The notes under the pieces are model-generated. The model was not told the origin of the DNA, searched no databases, and saw nothing but the letters and a program-made list of their open reading frames with translations. Of a stretch of 32,292 nt of DNA, positions 16,036-24,128 are shown piece after piece. Position numbers and translations under genes: made by a program. The DNA is taken from contig JANQJV010000370.1 in the NCBI GenBank assembly GCA_028281465.1, positions 1 through 32,292 on the forward strand. Direction: 5' to 3'. The first letter of the stretch is position 1. Each line of letters starts with the position of its first letter. Source of the DNA: Azospirillaceae bacterium (GTDB lineage Bacteria; Pseudomonadota; Alphaproteobacteria; Azospirillales; Azospirillaceae).

Positions 16036-16821
16036 TTAATCGCCGAGGTCGGGCGCCGACAACGCTTCGGCCAGACCATGCTTCTCGAGCAGTGCTTGGT
16101 AGGTGCCGTCGTCGATCACCTGCTTCAGACCCTGGTTGAATTCTTCGATGCGCCAGGCGGTCTCCGGGTGTTGCTCGCTGAACATCATTGCCATTTGGGA
16201 CTCGCTGACCACCAGGTCGGCGATCTCGATCTGGGATCGGATGTCGGGGCGGAGAGCATTGACCTGGTCCCATCCCTGTAGAGCGGTGGCACTGACCGCA
16301 TGAACGCGGCCGGCCCACAAAAGTTGAAAACACGACTCCATGTCCTTGGGGGATTGACGCTGCGTCGCGCCGCTTTGGATCATCGCGTCGAGCACGCCGA
16401 ATTGCCCATAACCGAGCGGCAGACAAACGCGTTTGCCGTCCAGGTCCTCGGCCGCGGCGATCGTGGTTCCCGACTTCACGAAGAGTCGTTCGATCAGTTC
16501 GAACAGCGGCTTGGAGAAGTCGAAGGTTTCATCCCGCTCGTCGGTGATGGTCCAGGGCATGGTCGCCAAGTATTCCCCGGCCTCGGTCAGGTTCTGGCCA
16601 CGCTTCCAAGGCAGCCAAACGAACTGCACCGAGTGCCCAACCGACGTATAGATCTCTGTCACCAAATCCGTCGCAAAGCCGCCATTGGGCAGCGAACGAT
16701 CCGTGAATGGTTTGTAGTCGTCCCCGGTAACGATGACCACGTCGTCGGCCACGGCAACGCCGGCCGCCAGGCTCAGGGCAATACCCCCAGTCATCACGAT
16801 GGTCTTCAGGGATTGGGTCAT
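16036..16821 (-). CDS. Stand-alone periplasmic substrate-binding protein (SBP_bac_3-like)
   Basis: Exported 261-aa protein with a signal peptide ending AAGVAVA before DDVVIVTGDDYKPF. The mature part follows the family 3 solute-binding pattern for amino-acid-like ligands: DDYKPFTDRSLPNGGFATDLVTEIY, then WKRGQNLTEAGEYLATMPWTITDERDETFDFSKPLFE, a second-lobe DLDGKRVCLPLGYGQFG, and a C-terminal helix YQALLEKHGL. The ATG at 16821 is preceded by AAAGGAGAG, a strong ribosome-binding site. No permease or ATPase gene lies beside it, so it either serves a distant transporter or acts as a sensor or orphan binding protein, as many such DUF-like family members do. The ligand is unknown. Confidence 0.85.
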   Translation of the reverse strand: MTQSLKTIVMTGGIALSLAAGVAVADDVVIVTGDDYKPFTDRSLPNGGFATDLVTEIYTSVGHSVQFVWLPWKRGQNLTEAGEYLATMPWTITDERDETFDFSKPLFELIERLFVKSGTTIAAAEDLDGKRVCLPLGYGQFGVLDAMIQSGATQRQSPKDMESCFQLLWAGRVHAVSATALQGWDQVNALRPDIRSQIEIADLVVSESQMAMMFSEQHPETAWRIEEFNQGLKQVIDDGTYQALLEKHGLAEALSAPDLGD

Positions 16822-17064
16822 GGCGTCTCTCCTTTAGCGCGATCACGAACAGCGCCAACGGTTCGGTCGTCCGGCAGCGGCTGCGCATTTTCATCCATCA
16901 CGAACCATACAGGCGGACGCTGGCCAAACCCACGACCGAGTGGCGCTTCCGGATGGCGGTCACCGCTCGCCCGGGATTTCAGCCCCGGCAGGTCGGCGAA
17001 TGCTGGACGGACCTCGCGTCACCTGGGACGTGCTGCCGTGCCCTTCGCCGGACCTGTTAGAGGG

Positions 17065-17985
17065 TCAGCGAGGTTCCGGCAAACCGGGTTTGCTTGGATC
17101 GGCCGGTCGGGCGATCACGACATCCGGTGGCGGCAGGTGGGGTGCGGTTCCGGCTGGGCGCGGGGCGTGATCCAGGAAATCGGGGTCATAAAGCGACAAC
17201 AGTGATTCCAGAGCGTGGAACACCTCGTCGGCCGACCCGTCGATGGAGCGGCGCTGCCAGTATCGGATCGCGGTGTCAACATGGTACCAGTTCAGGCGTT
17301 CGGCCCGGATGTCCAGATCGAGCACGGCGCGCAACGTGTCTTCCTGGAACCGCGCACCCATAGAGGCCCACGGGCGCCGGCCGTCGATCATCTCCACCAG
17401 GTACCGCCGCTCCTGATCGAAGTGCCACAGATTGTGGGACAGTTGGACATAGCTCCGGTGGTAGGCGCGGGCCATGCTCCGGATGGATTGGTCGTAGATC
17501 CATTGGGTTCTGCCGATGAAATCCGTATCCGACGCATCGGGCAACAGCTCGTCTTGCACCCATGCCACCATGGACGGATTATAGGCACCGAAACGAGTCG
17601 CGTGGAGGCGCAGGTCTCCCTGGCCATGCGGTCCATCCAGGAAGGCCGGGATGCCGGCGAAGGCTTCCAGCTCCGCGACCCCCAGAACGCCACGCAGCGT
17701 GCAGTGAAGCGACCGCAAGCCTTCGCCGCCGATCAGATCGTGCATGTCAAGACAGGGGGCCGGCGGCGAGGCCAGAGCCGACCAGGCCGAAGACAGGGCG
17801 GTGGCAACCTTGGAGGGCGGATGTTTCACCGGCGTCGGCGCTGCGACCGTGGTTGTCTTCTGCGGCTTGCCGGCGCCATCATCCTGGGGAGCGGCAACAG
17901 CCGACCCTCCTGCGGCCAAGCCAAGGACAACCACCAAACGCAGCAATGGATCAGTCGCCCAACGGCTCACCACCATCTTCAACAT
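17065..17985 (-). CDS. Exported protein of unknown function
   Basis: I do not recognise this 306-aa protein. From the ATG at 17985 it has an N-terminal hydrophobic signal (DPLLRLVVVLGLAAGGSAVAA) followed by a Lys/Pro/Thr-rich linker. The presumed periplasmic domain has two Cys near its start (CLDMHDLIGG and LHCTLRGVLG) that could form a disulfide. Helical segments follow, rich in His, Trp and Tyr (YHRSYVQLSHNLWHFDQERRYLVEM, WYHVDTAIRYWQRR). The C-terminus is Pro-rich. Another ATG at 17976 is equally plausible. It lies downstream of the mvaAB operon in the same direction, 129 bp from mvaB, and could be its last gene or independent. Codon use matches its neighbours. Confidence 0.65.
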   Translation of the reverse strand: MLKMVVSRWATDPLLRLVVVLGLAAGGSAVAAPQDDGAGKPQKTTTVAAPTPVKHPPSKVATALSSAWSALASPPAPCLDMHDLIGGEGLRSLHCTLRGVLGVAELEAFAGIPAFLDGPHGQGDLRLHATRFGAYNPSMVAWVQDELLPDASDTDFIGRTQWIYDQSIRSMARAYHRSYVQLSHNLWHFDQERRYLVEMIDGRRPWASMGARFQEDTLRAVLDLDIRAERLNWYHVDTAIRYWQRRSIDGSADEVFHALESLLSLYDPDFLDHAPRPAGTAPHLPPPDVVIARPADPSKPGLPEPR

Positions 17986-18114
17986 CCCCCGTCCTGTGCC
18001 GGTCCCATGGCGCCGACCGAGCCGATACGAAGGGTGCAAATGGCTGCGAAACGGTCGGTTTGGCAAGCGGTTTCTCGGCAGGCACCGGGAGACGTCGCCC
18101 TTGATCCACCGCCC

Positions 18115-19044
18115 TCAACGTTGGAGAGTCTTCCGCTCACGATGGTTCGCGGAAAAGGCTCTGGCCGTTTTCGAGACGGGGGTTCGGCCGAGGGCGTCGG
18201 TGACGAACCGACTGGCCTCCAACAACCGATCCAGATGGACGCCGGTTTCGATGCCGAGACCGTCCAGCATGTAGAGTACGTCTTCGCTGGCGACGTTGCC
18301 GCTGGCGCCCTTGGCATAGGGACAGCCGCCAAGACCGGCGACGGCGCAGTCGATGACCGCGATCCCGTGCTGGAGGCACGCGTAGATGTTGGCCAGCGCC
18401 TGGCCGTAGGTGTCGTGGAAATGCACGGCCAGGCGCTCACGCGGGATGCGGGCGGCAACCGCCTCGACCATGGCAACCGCCTTGCCCGGCGTGCCGGTGC
18501 CGATGGTATCGCCCAGGGACAGCTCGGCGCAGCCCAGACCGGCCAGCCGTTCGGCCACCTCGGCGACCGCGTCCGGTGCCACGGCACCCTCATACGGGCA
18601 CCCCAGCACGCAGGAGACGTAGCCGCGGACCCGGAGGCCGCTGTCTTGGGCGGTACGGCACACCGGTGCAAACCGGGCCAGGCTCTCGGCGATGGTGCAG
18701 TTGATGTTGCGTTGACTGAAGCTCTCCGATGCGGCGGCGAAAACGGCGATCTCGCGCGCCCCTGCCGCCATCGCCCGCTCCAGGCCTTTCTCGTTGGGCA
18801 CCAGCACCGGGTAGGAGACGTCCGGCCGCGCTGGCAGTCCGGCCAGCACATCGGCCGTATCGGCCATCTGCGGCACCCATTTCGGCGAGACGAAGGCGCC
18901 GGCTTCGATGCGGCGCAGACCGGCCTCGGCCAAGCGGCCGATAAGGTCCACCTTGACCGTAAGGGGCACAGTCTGCGGTTCGTTCTGCAGCCCGTCGCGC
19001 GGACCGACCTCGACCAAGGTCACCGAAGCAGGCAGCGATGTCAT
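18115..19044 (-). CDS. mvaB: Hydroxymethylglutaryl-CoA lyase
   Basis: Cytoplasmic TIM-barrel enzyme that cleaves (S)-HMG-CoA into acetyl-CoA and acetoacetate. Family signatures are complete: VEVGPRDGLQNE (substrate Arg and metal Asp), the ELSLGDTIGTGTP segment, HFHDTYGQALANI with metal-binding His residues, and GLGGCPYAKGASGNVASEDVLYML carrying the catalytic Cys in GCPYA. The ATG at 19044 gives 309 aa; a GTG at 19053 is also possible. A GAAGGG ribosome-binding site overlaps the mvaA stop, so the two genes are coupled. The order mvaA-mvaB is that of the mevalonate-degradation operon of Pseudomonas mevalonii. Leucine degradation also uses this enzyme, but none of the leucine-pathway genes is present. 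Confidence 0.95.
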   Translation of the reverse strand: MTSLPASVTLVEVGPRDGLQNEPQTVPLTVKVDLIGRLAEAGLRRIEAGAFVSPKWVPQMADTADVLAGLPARPDVSYPVLVPNEKGLERAMAAGAREIAVFAAASESFSQRNINCTIAESLARFAPVCRTAQDSGLRVRGYVSCVLGCPYEGAVAPDAVAEVAERLAGLGCAELSLGDTIGTGTPGKAVAMVEAVAARIPRERLAVHFHDTYGQALANIYACLQHGIAVIDCAVAGLGGCPYAKGASGNVASEDVLYMLDGLGIETGVHLDRLLEASRFVTDALGRTPVSKTARAFSANHRERKTLQR

Positions 19045-19056
19045 GCGACTCACCCT

Positions 19057-20325
19057 TCAACCGCGCAGCGTCTTGAGTTCCTCTTCGGCGATGTCGATGC
19101 GGACCGTGCCGCGCGCGACCAGTTTCTTAGCAACGGCGTCGATCTCCTCGCCGGCGGCGCCGGCCATGATGGCAATGTTCTGGGCGTGCAGCGACATGTG
19201 CCCCTTCTGCACGCCGGTGGTGGCGAGCACGCGCAAGGCGGCGAAATTCTGCGCCAGACCCACCGACACGACGATCCGTGCCAGCCGATCGGCGCTGTCG
19301 ATCTCCATGATCTTCAGGCAGGCCTGCGCCGTCGGGTGCACCTTGGTGGCGCCGCCGATCAGGCCCACCGCCAAGGGCATTTCCAGCACGCCGGACAGAT
19401 CGCCGTCTTTGGTCACCTCCCAGCGGCTCAGGCTGCGGTACCGGCCGCTGCGCGCGGCATAGGCGTGGGCGCCGGATTCCACCGCCCGCGTGTCGTTGCC
19501 GGTGGCCAGCACCACGGCGGTGACGCCGTTCATGATCCCTTTGTTGTGGGTCGTCGCCCGGTAGGGATCGGCATCGGCGAACTGGAACGCCTCGACCATG
19601 CCGTCCCGGACGGCCGTCCCGCCGATGTCCTCTGCCTTCCAGGTGCAGCGGGCCCGCGCGAGCCGCCGGTCGGCCAGGTTGGACAGGATGCGCAGCAAGG
19701 TGCGGCCGCCGGTCCATTCGGCGATGGAGGGCGCCAGGGCTTCGGCCATGGTGTTGACCGCATTGGCGCCCATGGCATCGCGCGTGTCGACGATGATATG
19801 GGTGATCACCATGGGACCGCGGGCGCCGTCGACGATCCGCACCTCGAGGTCGTGGAATCCGCCGCCGAACTTCAGCAGCACCGGGTCCTTGGCGTCACAG
19901 ATCGCCTTGATGTCGTCCCGGCGCTCGAGAATCTTGATGCGTGCGGTTTCCGGGTCGGACACGTCGAGTAATTGAATCTGGGCGATCATCAACGAGCCGG
20001 TGGTCGAGGTGACAAATCCGCCGCCGCTGCGTGCTTGTTTGGCGGCATTGCACACCGCGGCCACGACCGAGGATTCTTCCGTGGCCATGGGCACAAAGAG
20101 GTCACGGCCGTCGACGATCATGTTGGTGGCCACGCCGACCGGGATGCTCATGGTGCCGATGACGTTCTCGATCATGCGATTGGCCGTTTCCAGCGGCAGA
20201 TTGCCGGTGTCGGCGAAATGGGCCGCCGAACCGGCGTCCAGGTGGGTGCGCTCGGCGACCAGGCGCAGCCGGTCGTCCGGCGCCTGCTTGTGGAATCCTT
20301 CGATCCGCGATGAATAGCTGTGCAT
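19057..20325 (-). CDS. mvaA: Class II hydroxymethylglutaryl-CoA reductase (degradative)
   Basis: Cytoplasmic enzyme (422 aa) that in its catabolic direction oxidises mevalonate and CoA to HMG-CoA with a pyridine nucleotide. Catalytic residues align with the P. mevalonii class II enzyme: Glu83 in TEESSVV, Lys262 in THNKGIMNG, Asp278 in ATGNDTRAVE and His376 in QKGHMSLHAQN. The dinucleotide site is VDTRDAMGANAVNTMAE. There is no membrane domain, which separates it from class I. A GGGAGG ribosome-binding site precedes the ATG. It lies 58 bp after the TRAP large subunit and directly before mvaB, which argues for breakdown rather than isoprenoid synthesis. No other mevalonate-pathway synthesis gene is present. 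Confidence 0.95.
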   Translation of the reverse strand: MHSYSSRIEGFHKQAPDDRLRLVAERTHLDAGSAAHFADTGNLPLETANRMIENVIGTMSIPVGVATNMIVDGRDLFVPMATEESSVVAAVCNAAKQARSGGGFVTSTTGSLMIAQIQLLDVSDPETARIKILERRDDIKAICDAKDPVLLKFGGGFHDLEVRIVDGARGPMVITHIIVDTRDAMGANAVNTMAEALAPSIAEWTGGRTLLRILSNLADRRLARARCTWKAEDIGGTAVRDGMVEAFQFADADPYRATTHNKGIMNGVTAVVLATGNDTRAVESGAHAYAARSGRYRSLSRWEVTKDGDLSGVLEMPLAVGLIGGATKVHPTAQACLKIMEIDSADRLARIVVSVGLAQNFAALRVLATTGVQKGHMSLHAQNIAIMAGAAGEEIDAVAKKLVARGTVRIDIAEEELKTLRG

Positions 20326-20383
20326 GGCGAAGCCTCCCGGGGCATCTTGGTCAGGGGGACGGGGCAGGCGTGGTGCCGCGCCG

Positions 20384-21703
20384 TCAGCGCAGTTCGATCA
20401 TGGTGCGGGGCAGCCAGAGCACCAGGTCGGGCCAAAGGGCGCAGATCAGCAGCCCCAGCATCTGCAGCAGGATGAAAGGAATGATCGACAGGTAGATGCG
20501 TTCCATGCCGATCTCCTTCGGCACCACCCCCTTGAGATAAAACAGGGTGTAGCCGAAAGGCGGTGTGATGTAGGCCATTTGGGCGGAGACGAGGAACAGG
20601 ATGCCGAACCAGAGCGTGTCGAAGCCGAGAAACGTGACGATCGGCAGAAACACCGGAACGCACAGCAGAATGATGCCGATCTCGTCCAGAAACATGCCGA
20701 GAAAGAACAGAATGCCCAGCATGGCCATCAGCACGACCCAGCGGTTGGCCTCCAGGTCGCGGATGAACTGCAACAGGAAATCGGCGCCGCCGGTGCCGGT
20801 GAAGATGGCGACGAAGCTCTTGGCGGCGATGGTGATCCAAAGGATCATGGCCGAGACCTTGAGCGTCTGCCAGGCCGCTTCACCCAGCATGGAGACGCTG
20901 AGCTGCCGCTGCAAAGCGGCGGACAACAGGGCGGCGGCCACGCCGATGGCCGCGGCTTCGGTCGGCGTGGCGATGCCGAAATAGATGCTGCCCAAGACGC
21001 CGACGATGATCAGCGCCGGCAGCACCAGCGCCCGCAGCGAGGCCAGCCGCTGCAGCAGCGAGGCTTCCGTGCTGTGCTCGGCCACGGGGGCGAGCTTGGG
21101 ATTCAGCTTGACCCGTATGATGATGTAGAGCGTGTACAGGGTCGACAGCAGCAGCCCGGGCACGATCCCGCCGATGAACATCTGGCCGATCGAGGTCTGC
21201 GCCGTCACGGCATACACGATCGTGATCACCGAGGGCGGAATCAGAATCCCGAGCGTGCCGCCGGCGCAGATGGTGCCCATGGCCAGTTCGGGCGAATAGC
21301 GCCGCCGCAGCATCGACGGCAGGGCGAGAATGCCCATGGCCGCCACGGCGGCCCCCACGATGCCGGTCATGGCCGCCATGATGGTGCAGATGACGATGGT
21401 GCCGACCGCCAGCCCACCGGGCACGCGCACGAACCAGAGCTCCATGGCGCGGTACAGCGCTTCGATGATGCCCGAGCGTTGCAGGATGGTCGCCATCAGC
21501 ACATAGAGCGGGATCGCCAGCAGCATCTCCGAGCGCATGGTGTCGAAGATCTGCAGCACCGGGATGACCAGGGCGCTGCTCCCCCACAGCGTCATGGTGA
21601 AGAACACGGCCAGAGAGCCGAGCACGAAGGCGAGCGGCAAGCCGGTGAGCAGCAACCCGACCAGCGACAGGAACATGAGGCCAAGGACGAGTTCCGAGTT
21701 CAT
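20384..21703 (-). CDS. TRAP transporter large membrane subunit (DctM-like)
   Basis: Main inner-membrane subunit of a tripartite ATP-independent periplasmic transporter, driven by an ion gradient (439 aa). It is almost entirely hydrophobic, with about a dozen membrane segments, and shows DctM-type stretches such as GLPLAFVLGSLAVFF near the N-terminus, GTICAGGTLGILIPPSVITIVYAV in the middle, and GMFLDEIGIILLCVPVFLPIV plus SAQMAYITPPFGYTLFYLKG near the end. The ATG at 21703 overlaps the small-subunit stop by 4 bp. It lies upstream of mvaA in the same operon, implying a mevalonate-like carboxylate as substrate. Confidence 0.93.
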   Translation of the reverse strand: MNSELVLGLMFLSLVGLLLTGLPLAFVLGSLAVFFTMTLWGSSALVIPVLQIFDTMRSEMLLAIPLYVLMATILQRSGIIEALYRAMELWFVRVPGGLAVGTIVICTIMAAMTGIVGAAVAAMGILALPSMLRRRYSPELAMGTICAGGTLGILIPPSVITIVYAVTAQTSIGQMFIGGIVPGLLLSTLYTLYIIIRVKLNPKLAPVAEHSTEASLLQRLASLRALVLPALIIVGVLGSIYFGIATPTEAAAIGVAAALLSAALQRQLSVSMLGEAAWQTLKVSAMILWITIAAKSFVAIFTGTGGADFLLQFIRDLEANRWVVLMAMLGILFFLGMFLDEIGIILLCVPVFLPIVTFLGFDTLWFGILFLVSAQMAYITPPFGYTLFYLKGVVPKEIGMERIYLSIIPFILLQMLGLLICALWPDLVLWLPRTMIELR

Positions 21704-22218
21704 TGCAACGCCTCCGCACGGCCGAGGGCGCGGGCCCAAGCGCGCAGGAATTCGGCCAGGGCTTGCAGGAACAACAGTCCCATGGCGACCGGAACGACGA
21801 ATTTGAACGGCCAGATCTCAGGATTCCACGGCGTGAACGATGTCTCGCGCATGCCGAACGCGTTCATGGCGACCGGCCAGCTATGGTAGAGAATTGTCAA
21901 GGCAAAGAAAAAAATGATCGGATAGGTGACGATATCGACCGCAGCCGCCACCCGCGGCGGCAGCCAGGCATAGAGGACATCCACATTCACATGGCCGCCG
22001 ATATGCAGCAGGTAGGGACCGGCAAGCATGAAATACGGGCCGAACAGCAGGGACGAAAGCTCCAGCGCCCACACCGTCGGTGCGTCGAAGAAGTAGCGCA
22101 TCACCACTTCGAAGCACAGCACGGGAACGACAATGAACATGAGCGCAGCACAACCGATCATCAGCCACCGATTGACCGTGGTGACGATGTGGCAATAGGT
22201 TCGCAGAACCCTGGTCAT
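21700..22218 (-). CDS. TRAP transporter small membrane subunit (DctQ-like)
   Basis: 172-aa inner-membrane protein with four predicted helices (around MIGCAALMFIVVPVLCFEVVMRYFF, LLFGPYFMLAGPYLL, VDIVTYPIIFFFALTILYHSW and the KFVVPVAMGLLFLQALAEFLRAW end), which is the DctQ layout. The FEVVMRYFFDAPTVWALELS and HVNVDVLY segments are family hallmarks. An AAAGG ribosome-binding site precedes the ATG. It pairs with the DctM-like gene, overlapping it by ATGA, and follows the binding-protein gene after a 250-bp gap with a strong hairpin. Confidence 0.9.
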   Translation of the reverse strand: MTRVLRTYCHIVTTVNRWLMIGCAALMFIVVPVLCFEVVMRYFFDAPTVWALELSSLLFGPYFMLAGPYLLHIGGHVNVDVLYAWLPPRVAAAVDIVTYPIIFFFALTILYHSWPVAMNAFGMRETSFTPWNPEIWPFKFVVPVAMGLLFLQALAEFLRAWARALGRAEALQ

Positions 22219-22360
22219 GGAACGACCTTTCGCAAGAGTGCCGGCCAGACTGGGGATCCGAAGGCGCCAAGGTGTCGGCGACTCTCAGACGCAACGGGTC
22301 GAGACACCCCGGCCCACGCCCAATGCCCGAAGGCGGGTCAGCCAGATCCGTCGCCATCCG

Positions 22361-22398
22361 GAGCGTTTTCCCGTCGCATTGGCACCGGGAAAACGCTC
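22361..22398 (-). terminator. Perfect 13-bp inverted repeat between dctP-like and dctQ-like genes
   Basis: Arms GAGCGTTTTCCCG (22361-22373) and CGGGAAAACGCTC (22386-22398) are perfectly complementary around a 12-nt loop, inside the 250-bp gap 22219-22468. It lacks a T-tract, so it may stabilise the upstream mRNA end or act as a partial terminator. That would give more binding protein than membrane subunits, as is common in SBP-dependent transport operons. Confidence 0.6.
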
Positions 22399-22468
22399 TC
22401 GTTGCGGGACATGTCGGCAAACCACCCGCGCCGACCGGTGCGATCGGCCCGGGATTGGCCCTCAAAGG

Positions 22469-23512
22469 CTACAAGAGACCGAGCTGGCCCATGAAGGCGG
22501 TGAGGCTGTCGAGGGCCCGGTTGGCCAGCACGTCGTCGCCGGCCGAGGCCTTCCACGCTTCCACGGCGCGGGGCCGATGCGCCCGGATGTCGGCTTCGGC
22601 GAGCGTGTTCACGGTCACCCCGGCGGCTTTGAACCTTTCCACGGCGATCCCGTTCTGCACCAGAATGTGCTGGCGCAGAGCGGTCGAGGTTTCACGCGCC
22701 GCCACGGCGAGGGCGGCTTTGAAGGTGTCGGGAAGTGCCTGATAGGCCCTGGCGTTGGCGACGTAACTGGTCGCCGTGGTCGGCTGGTGAACACCCGGCA
22801 AGGCGATGAACTTGGTCACTTCGGCCAAACCGGCCTCGTAGTTGGCGGTCAGGTCGCCGCGGTCGGCGAAGTCGATCACACCGGTTTCGAGGGCCGTGTA
22901 AACCTCACCGGTGGCCATTGGCACGACGGCGACGCCGAGGGCCCCCATGACGCTGCCGGCCAGCCCGACGAACCGGCCCTTCTTGCCCTGCATGTCGGCG
23001 ATGCTGGTGATCGGAAACTTGGAATGAATCGGTTCTTCGCCGTACACCGTCGGGGCGACATAGGTCAGGCCGGCTTGGGCGTAGGCATCCCGGGCGATGG
23101 CCATGCCGTCCAGTTCGTAGAACCAGGCCTCGTACTGGTCGCTGTGCGGGAAGCCGAACGGGATTGTGCTGGTGAAGGCAAAGGCCTTGATCTTGCCGGC
23201 CTCGTAGCCATCGAAGGTCTTCATCAACTCGAAAGCGCCGCCGCGCACGGCGTCGAACGCCTGGTTGGCCGGCACGAGCTGGCCGCCGGAAAACAGACGG
23301 ATCTGGAAGGCGCCGCCGGTCAGTTCGGCGACCCGAGCGACAAACCGCTCTTCGAATTTGAGCGGCGTTGTGTTGGCATCCCACAGTGCCTGCATGCGCC
23401 AGTTCACGGTGCCTTGGCCGCGCACGATCGCGGGTGCACCGATCACGCCGGCGGCGGCGGCGGTCGCCGCGGTGGCCTTAAGGGCCGTGCGGCGGTTGAT
23501 CTTCTTGGTCAT
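22469..23512 (-). CDS. TRAP transporter periplasmic binding protein (DctP-like), Tat-type signal
   Basis: Solute receptor of the TRAP transporter (347 aa). The N-terminus MTKKINRRTALKATAATAAAAG has a twin-arginine signal with an Ala-rich core ending near IVRGQG. The mature part follows the DctP fold: FEERFVARVAELTGGAFQIRLFSGGQL, then KKGRFVGLAGSVMGALGVAVVPMATGEVYTALETGVIDFAD, where the conserved Arg of the ligand site should lie (Arg in GRF). AGGAGGAA precedes the start. Its first 35 bp overlap the 3' end of the regulator gene. Association with mvaAB suggests mevalonate, or a closely related hydroxy acid, as ligand; this rests on context only. Confidence 0.9.
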   Translation of the reverse strand: MTKKINRRTALKATAATAAAAGVIGAPAIVRGQGTVNWRMQALWDANTTPLKFEERFVARVAELTGGAFQIRLFSGGQLVPANQAFDAVRGGAFELMKTFDGYEAGKIKAFAFTSTIPFGFPHSDQYEAWFYELDGMAIARDAYAQAGLTYVAPTVYGEEPIHSKFPITSIADMQGKKGRFVGLAGSVMGALGVAVVPMATGEVYTALETGVIDFADRGDLTANYEAGLAEVTKFIALPGVHQPTTATSYVANARAYQALPDTFKAALAVAARETSTALRQHILVQNGIAVERFKAAGVTVNTLAEADIRAHRPRAVEAWKASAGDDVLANRALDSLTAFMGQLGLL

Positions 23513-24128
23513 TGGGTTCCTCCTGTTCGGGCGGCGGGCGCCCGTTGCTTGGTTTGCCTTGGGAAGAGCGCCGGACAGGGTCCGGCGGGATGAACACCGC
23601 AAGCGCCTGGGCGGGGGTGCCGCCGTGGGCATCGCCGCGGTGGTCCACGGTGGCGTCGAAGCAAGCGCAGTCACCGGGATTGAGGAAATGGACTTGGCCG
23701 CCGTAGGTGAACCGCACCGCGCCGGAGAGCACGAAGAACACCTCTTCGCCCGGATGGGCGAACATCTGCTCAGACCGGTCGGTGGGCAGCAGGGTGATGA
23801 CGAAAGCCTCCACCCGGCGATCGGCCTTGCGGTGCACGATGGACTCGTAGCGGTAACCCGGTTCGGCAAAATCGGTGTTGACGACCAGGCGTTGGTCAGC
23901 GCGGACCACGGAGAACCCGGTGCTTTCATCGCCGCTTTCGAAGAATGCCGCCATGGGCAGCCCGAAGGCTTCGCCGAGACGCGCCAAAGCCGCAATCGAC
24001 GGGCTGGACTGACCATTCTCGACCCGGGACAGATACCCCTTCGACAGTCCGGCACGCCGCCCGACACTGTCCAGGCTTTCGCCCCGTGCCAAACGGATAC
24101 GGCGAAGCTGGCCGCCGACCGTTTCCAT
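23478..24128 (-). CDS. XRE-family regulator with C-terminal cupin domain
   Basis: Cytoplasmic transcription factor (216 aa), first gene of the mevalonate operon. The N-terminal helix-turn-helix is GGQLRRIRLARGESLDSVGRRAGLSKGYLSRVENGQSSPSIAALARLGEAFG (residues ~4-55). Residues ~105-180 form a small cupin barrel (HPGEEVFFVLSGAVRFTYGGQVHFLNPGDCACFDATVDHRG) that would bind the effector, probably a pathway metabolite. A GAGGAGGAAA site supports the ATG at 24128. The C-terminal ~30 residues are hydrophilic and low in complexity, overlap the dctP-like start, and hold that gene's ribosome-binding site, so translation of the two may be linked. Autoregulation through the GTTTCCTC boxes upstream is likely but unproven. 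Confidence 0.9.
   Translation of the reverse strand: METVGGQLRRIRLARGESLDSVGRRAGLSKGYLSRVENGQSSPSIAALARLGEAFGLPMAAFFESGDESTGFSVVRADQRLVVNTDFAEPGYRYESIVHRKADRRVEAFVITLLPTDRSEQMFAHPGEEVFFVLSGAVRFTYGGQVHFLNPGDCACFDATVDHRGDAHGGTPAQALAVFIPPDPVRRSSQGKPSNGRPPPEQEEPNDQEDQPPHGP

Noticed and set aside
17215..19971. 918-codon open frame on the plus strand across mvaA, mvaB and the exported protein
   Set aside because: It crosses three well-supported leftward genes, has a composition typical of a reverse-complement shadow, and shows no ribosome-binding site or domain.
19057..20325. HMG-CoA reductase considered as part of isoprenoid biosynthesis
   Set aside because: It is coupled to HMG-CoA lyase and a TRAP importer, with no HMG-CoA synthase or mevalonate kinase genes present, so degradation fits better.
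20324..21889. 521-codon plus-strand open frame over the TRAP large subunit
   Set aside because: It is extremely rich in Gln, His, Asp and Gly, the expected antisense image of a hydrophobic membrane protein. The leftward gene has clear DctM features.
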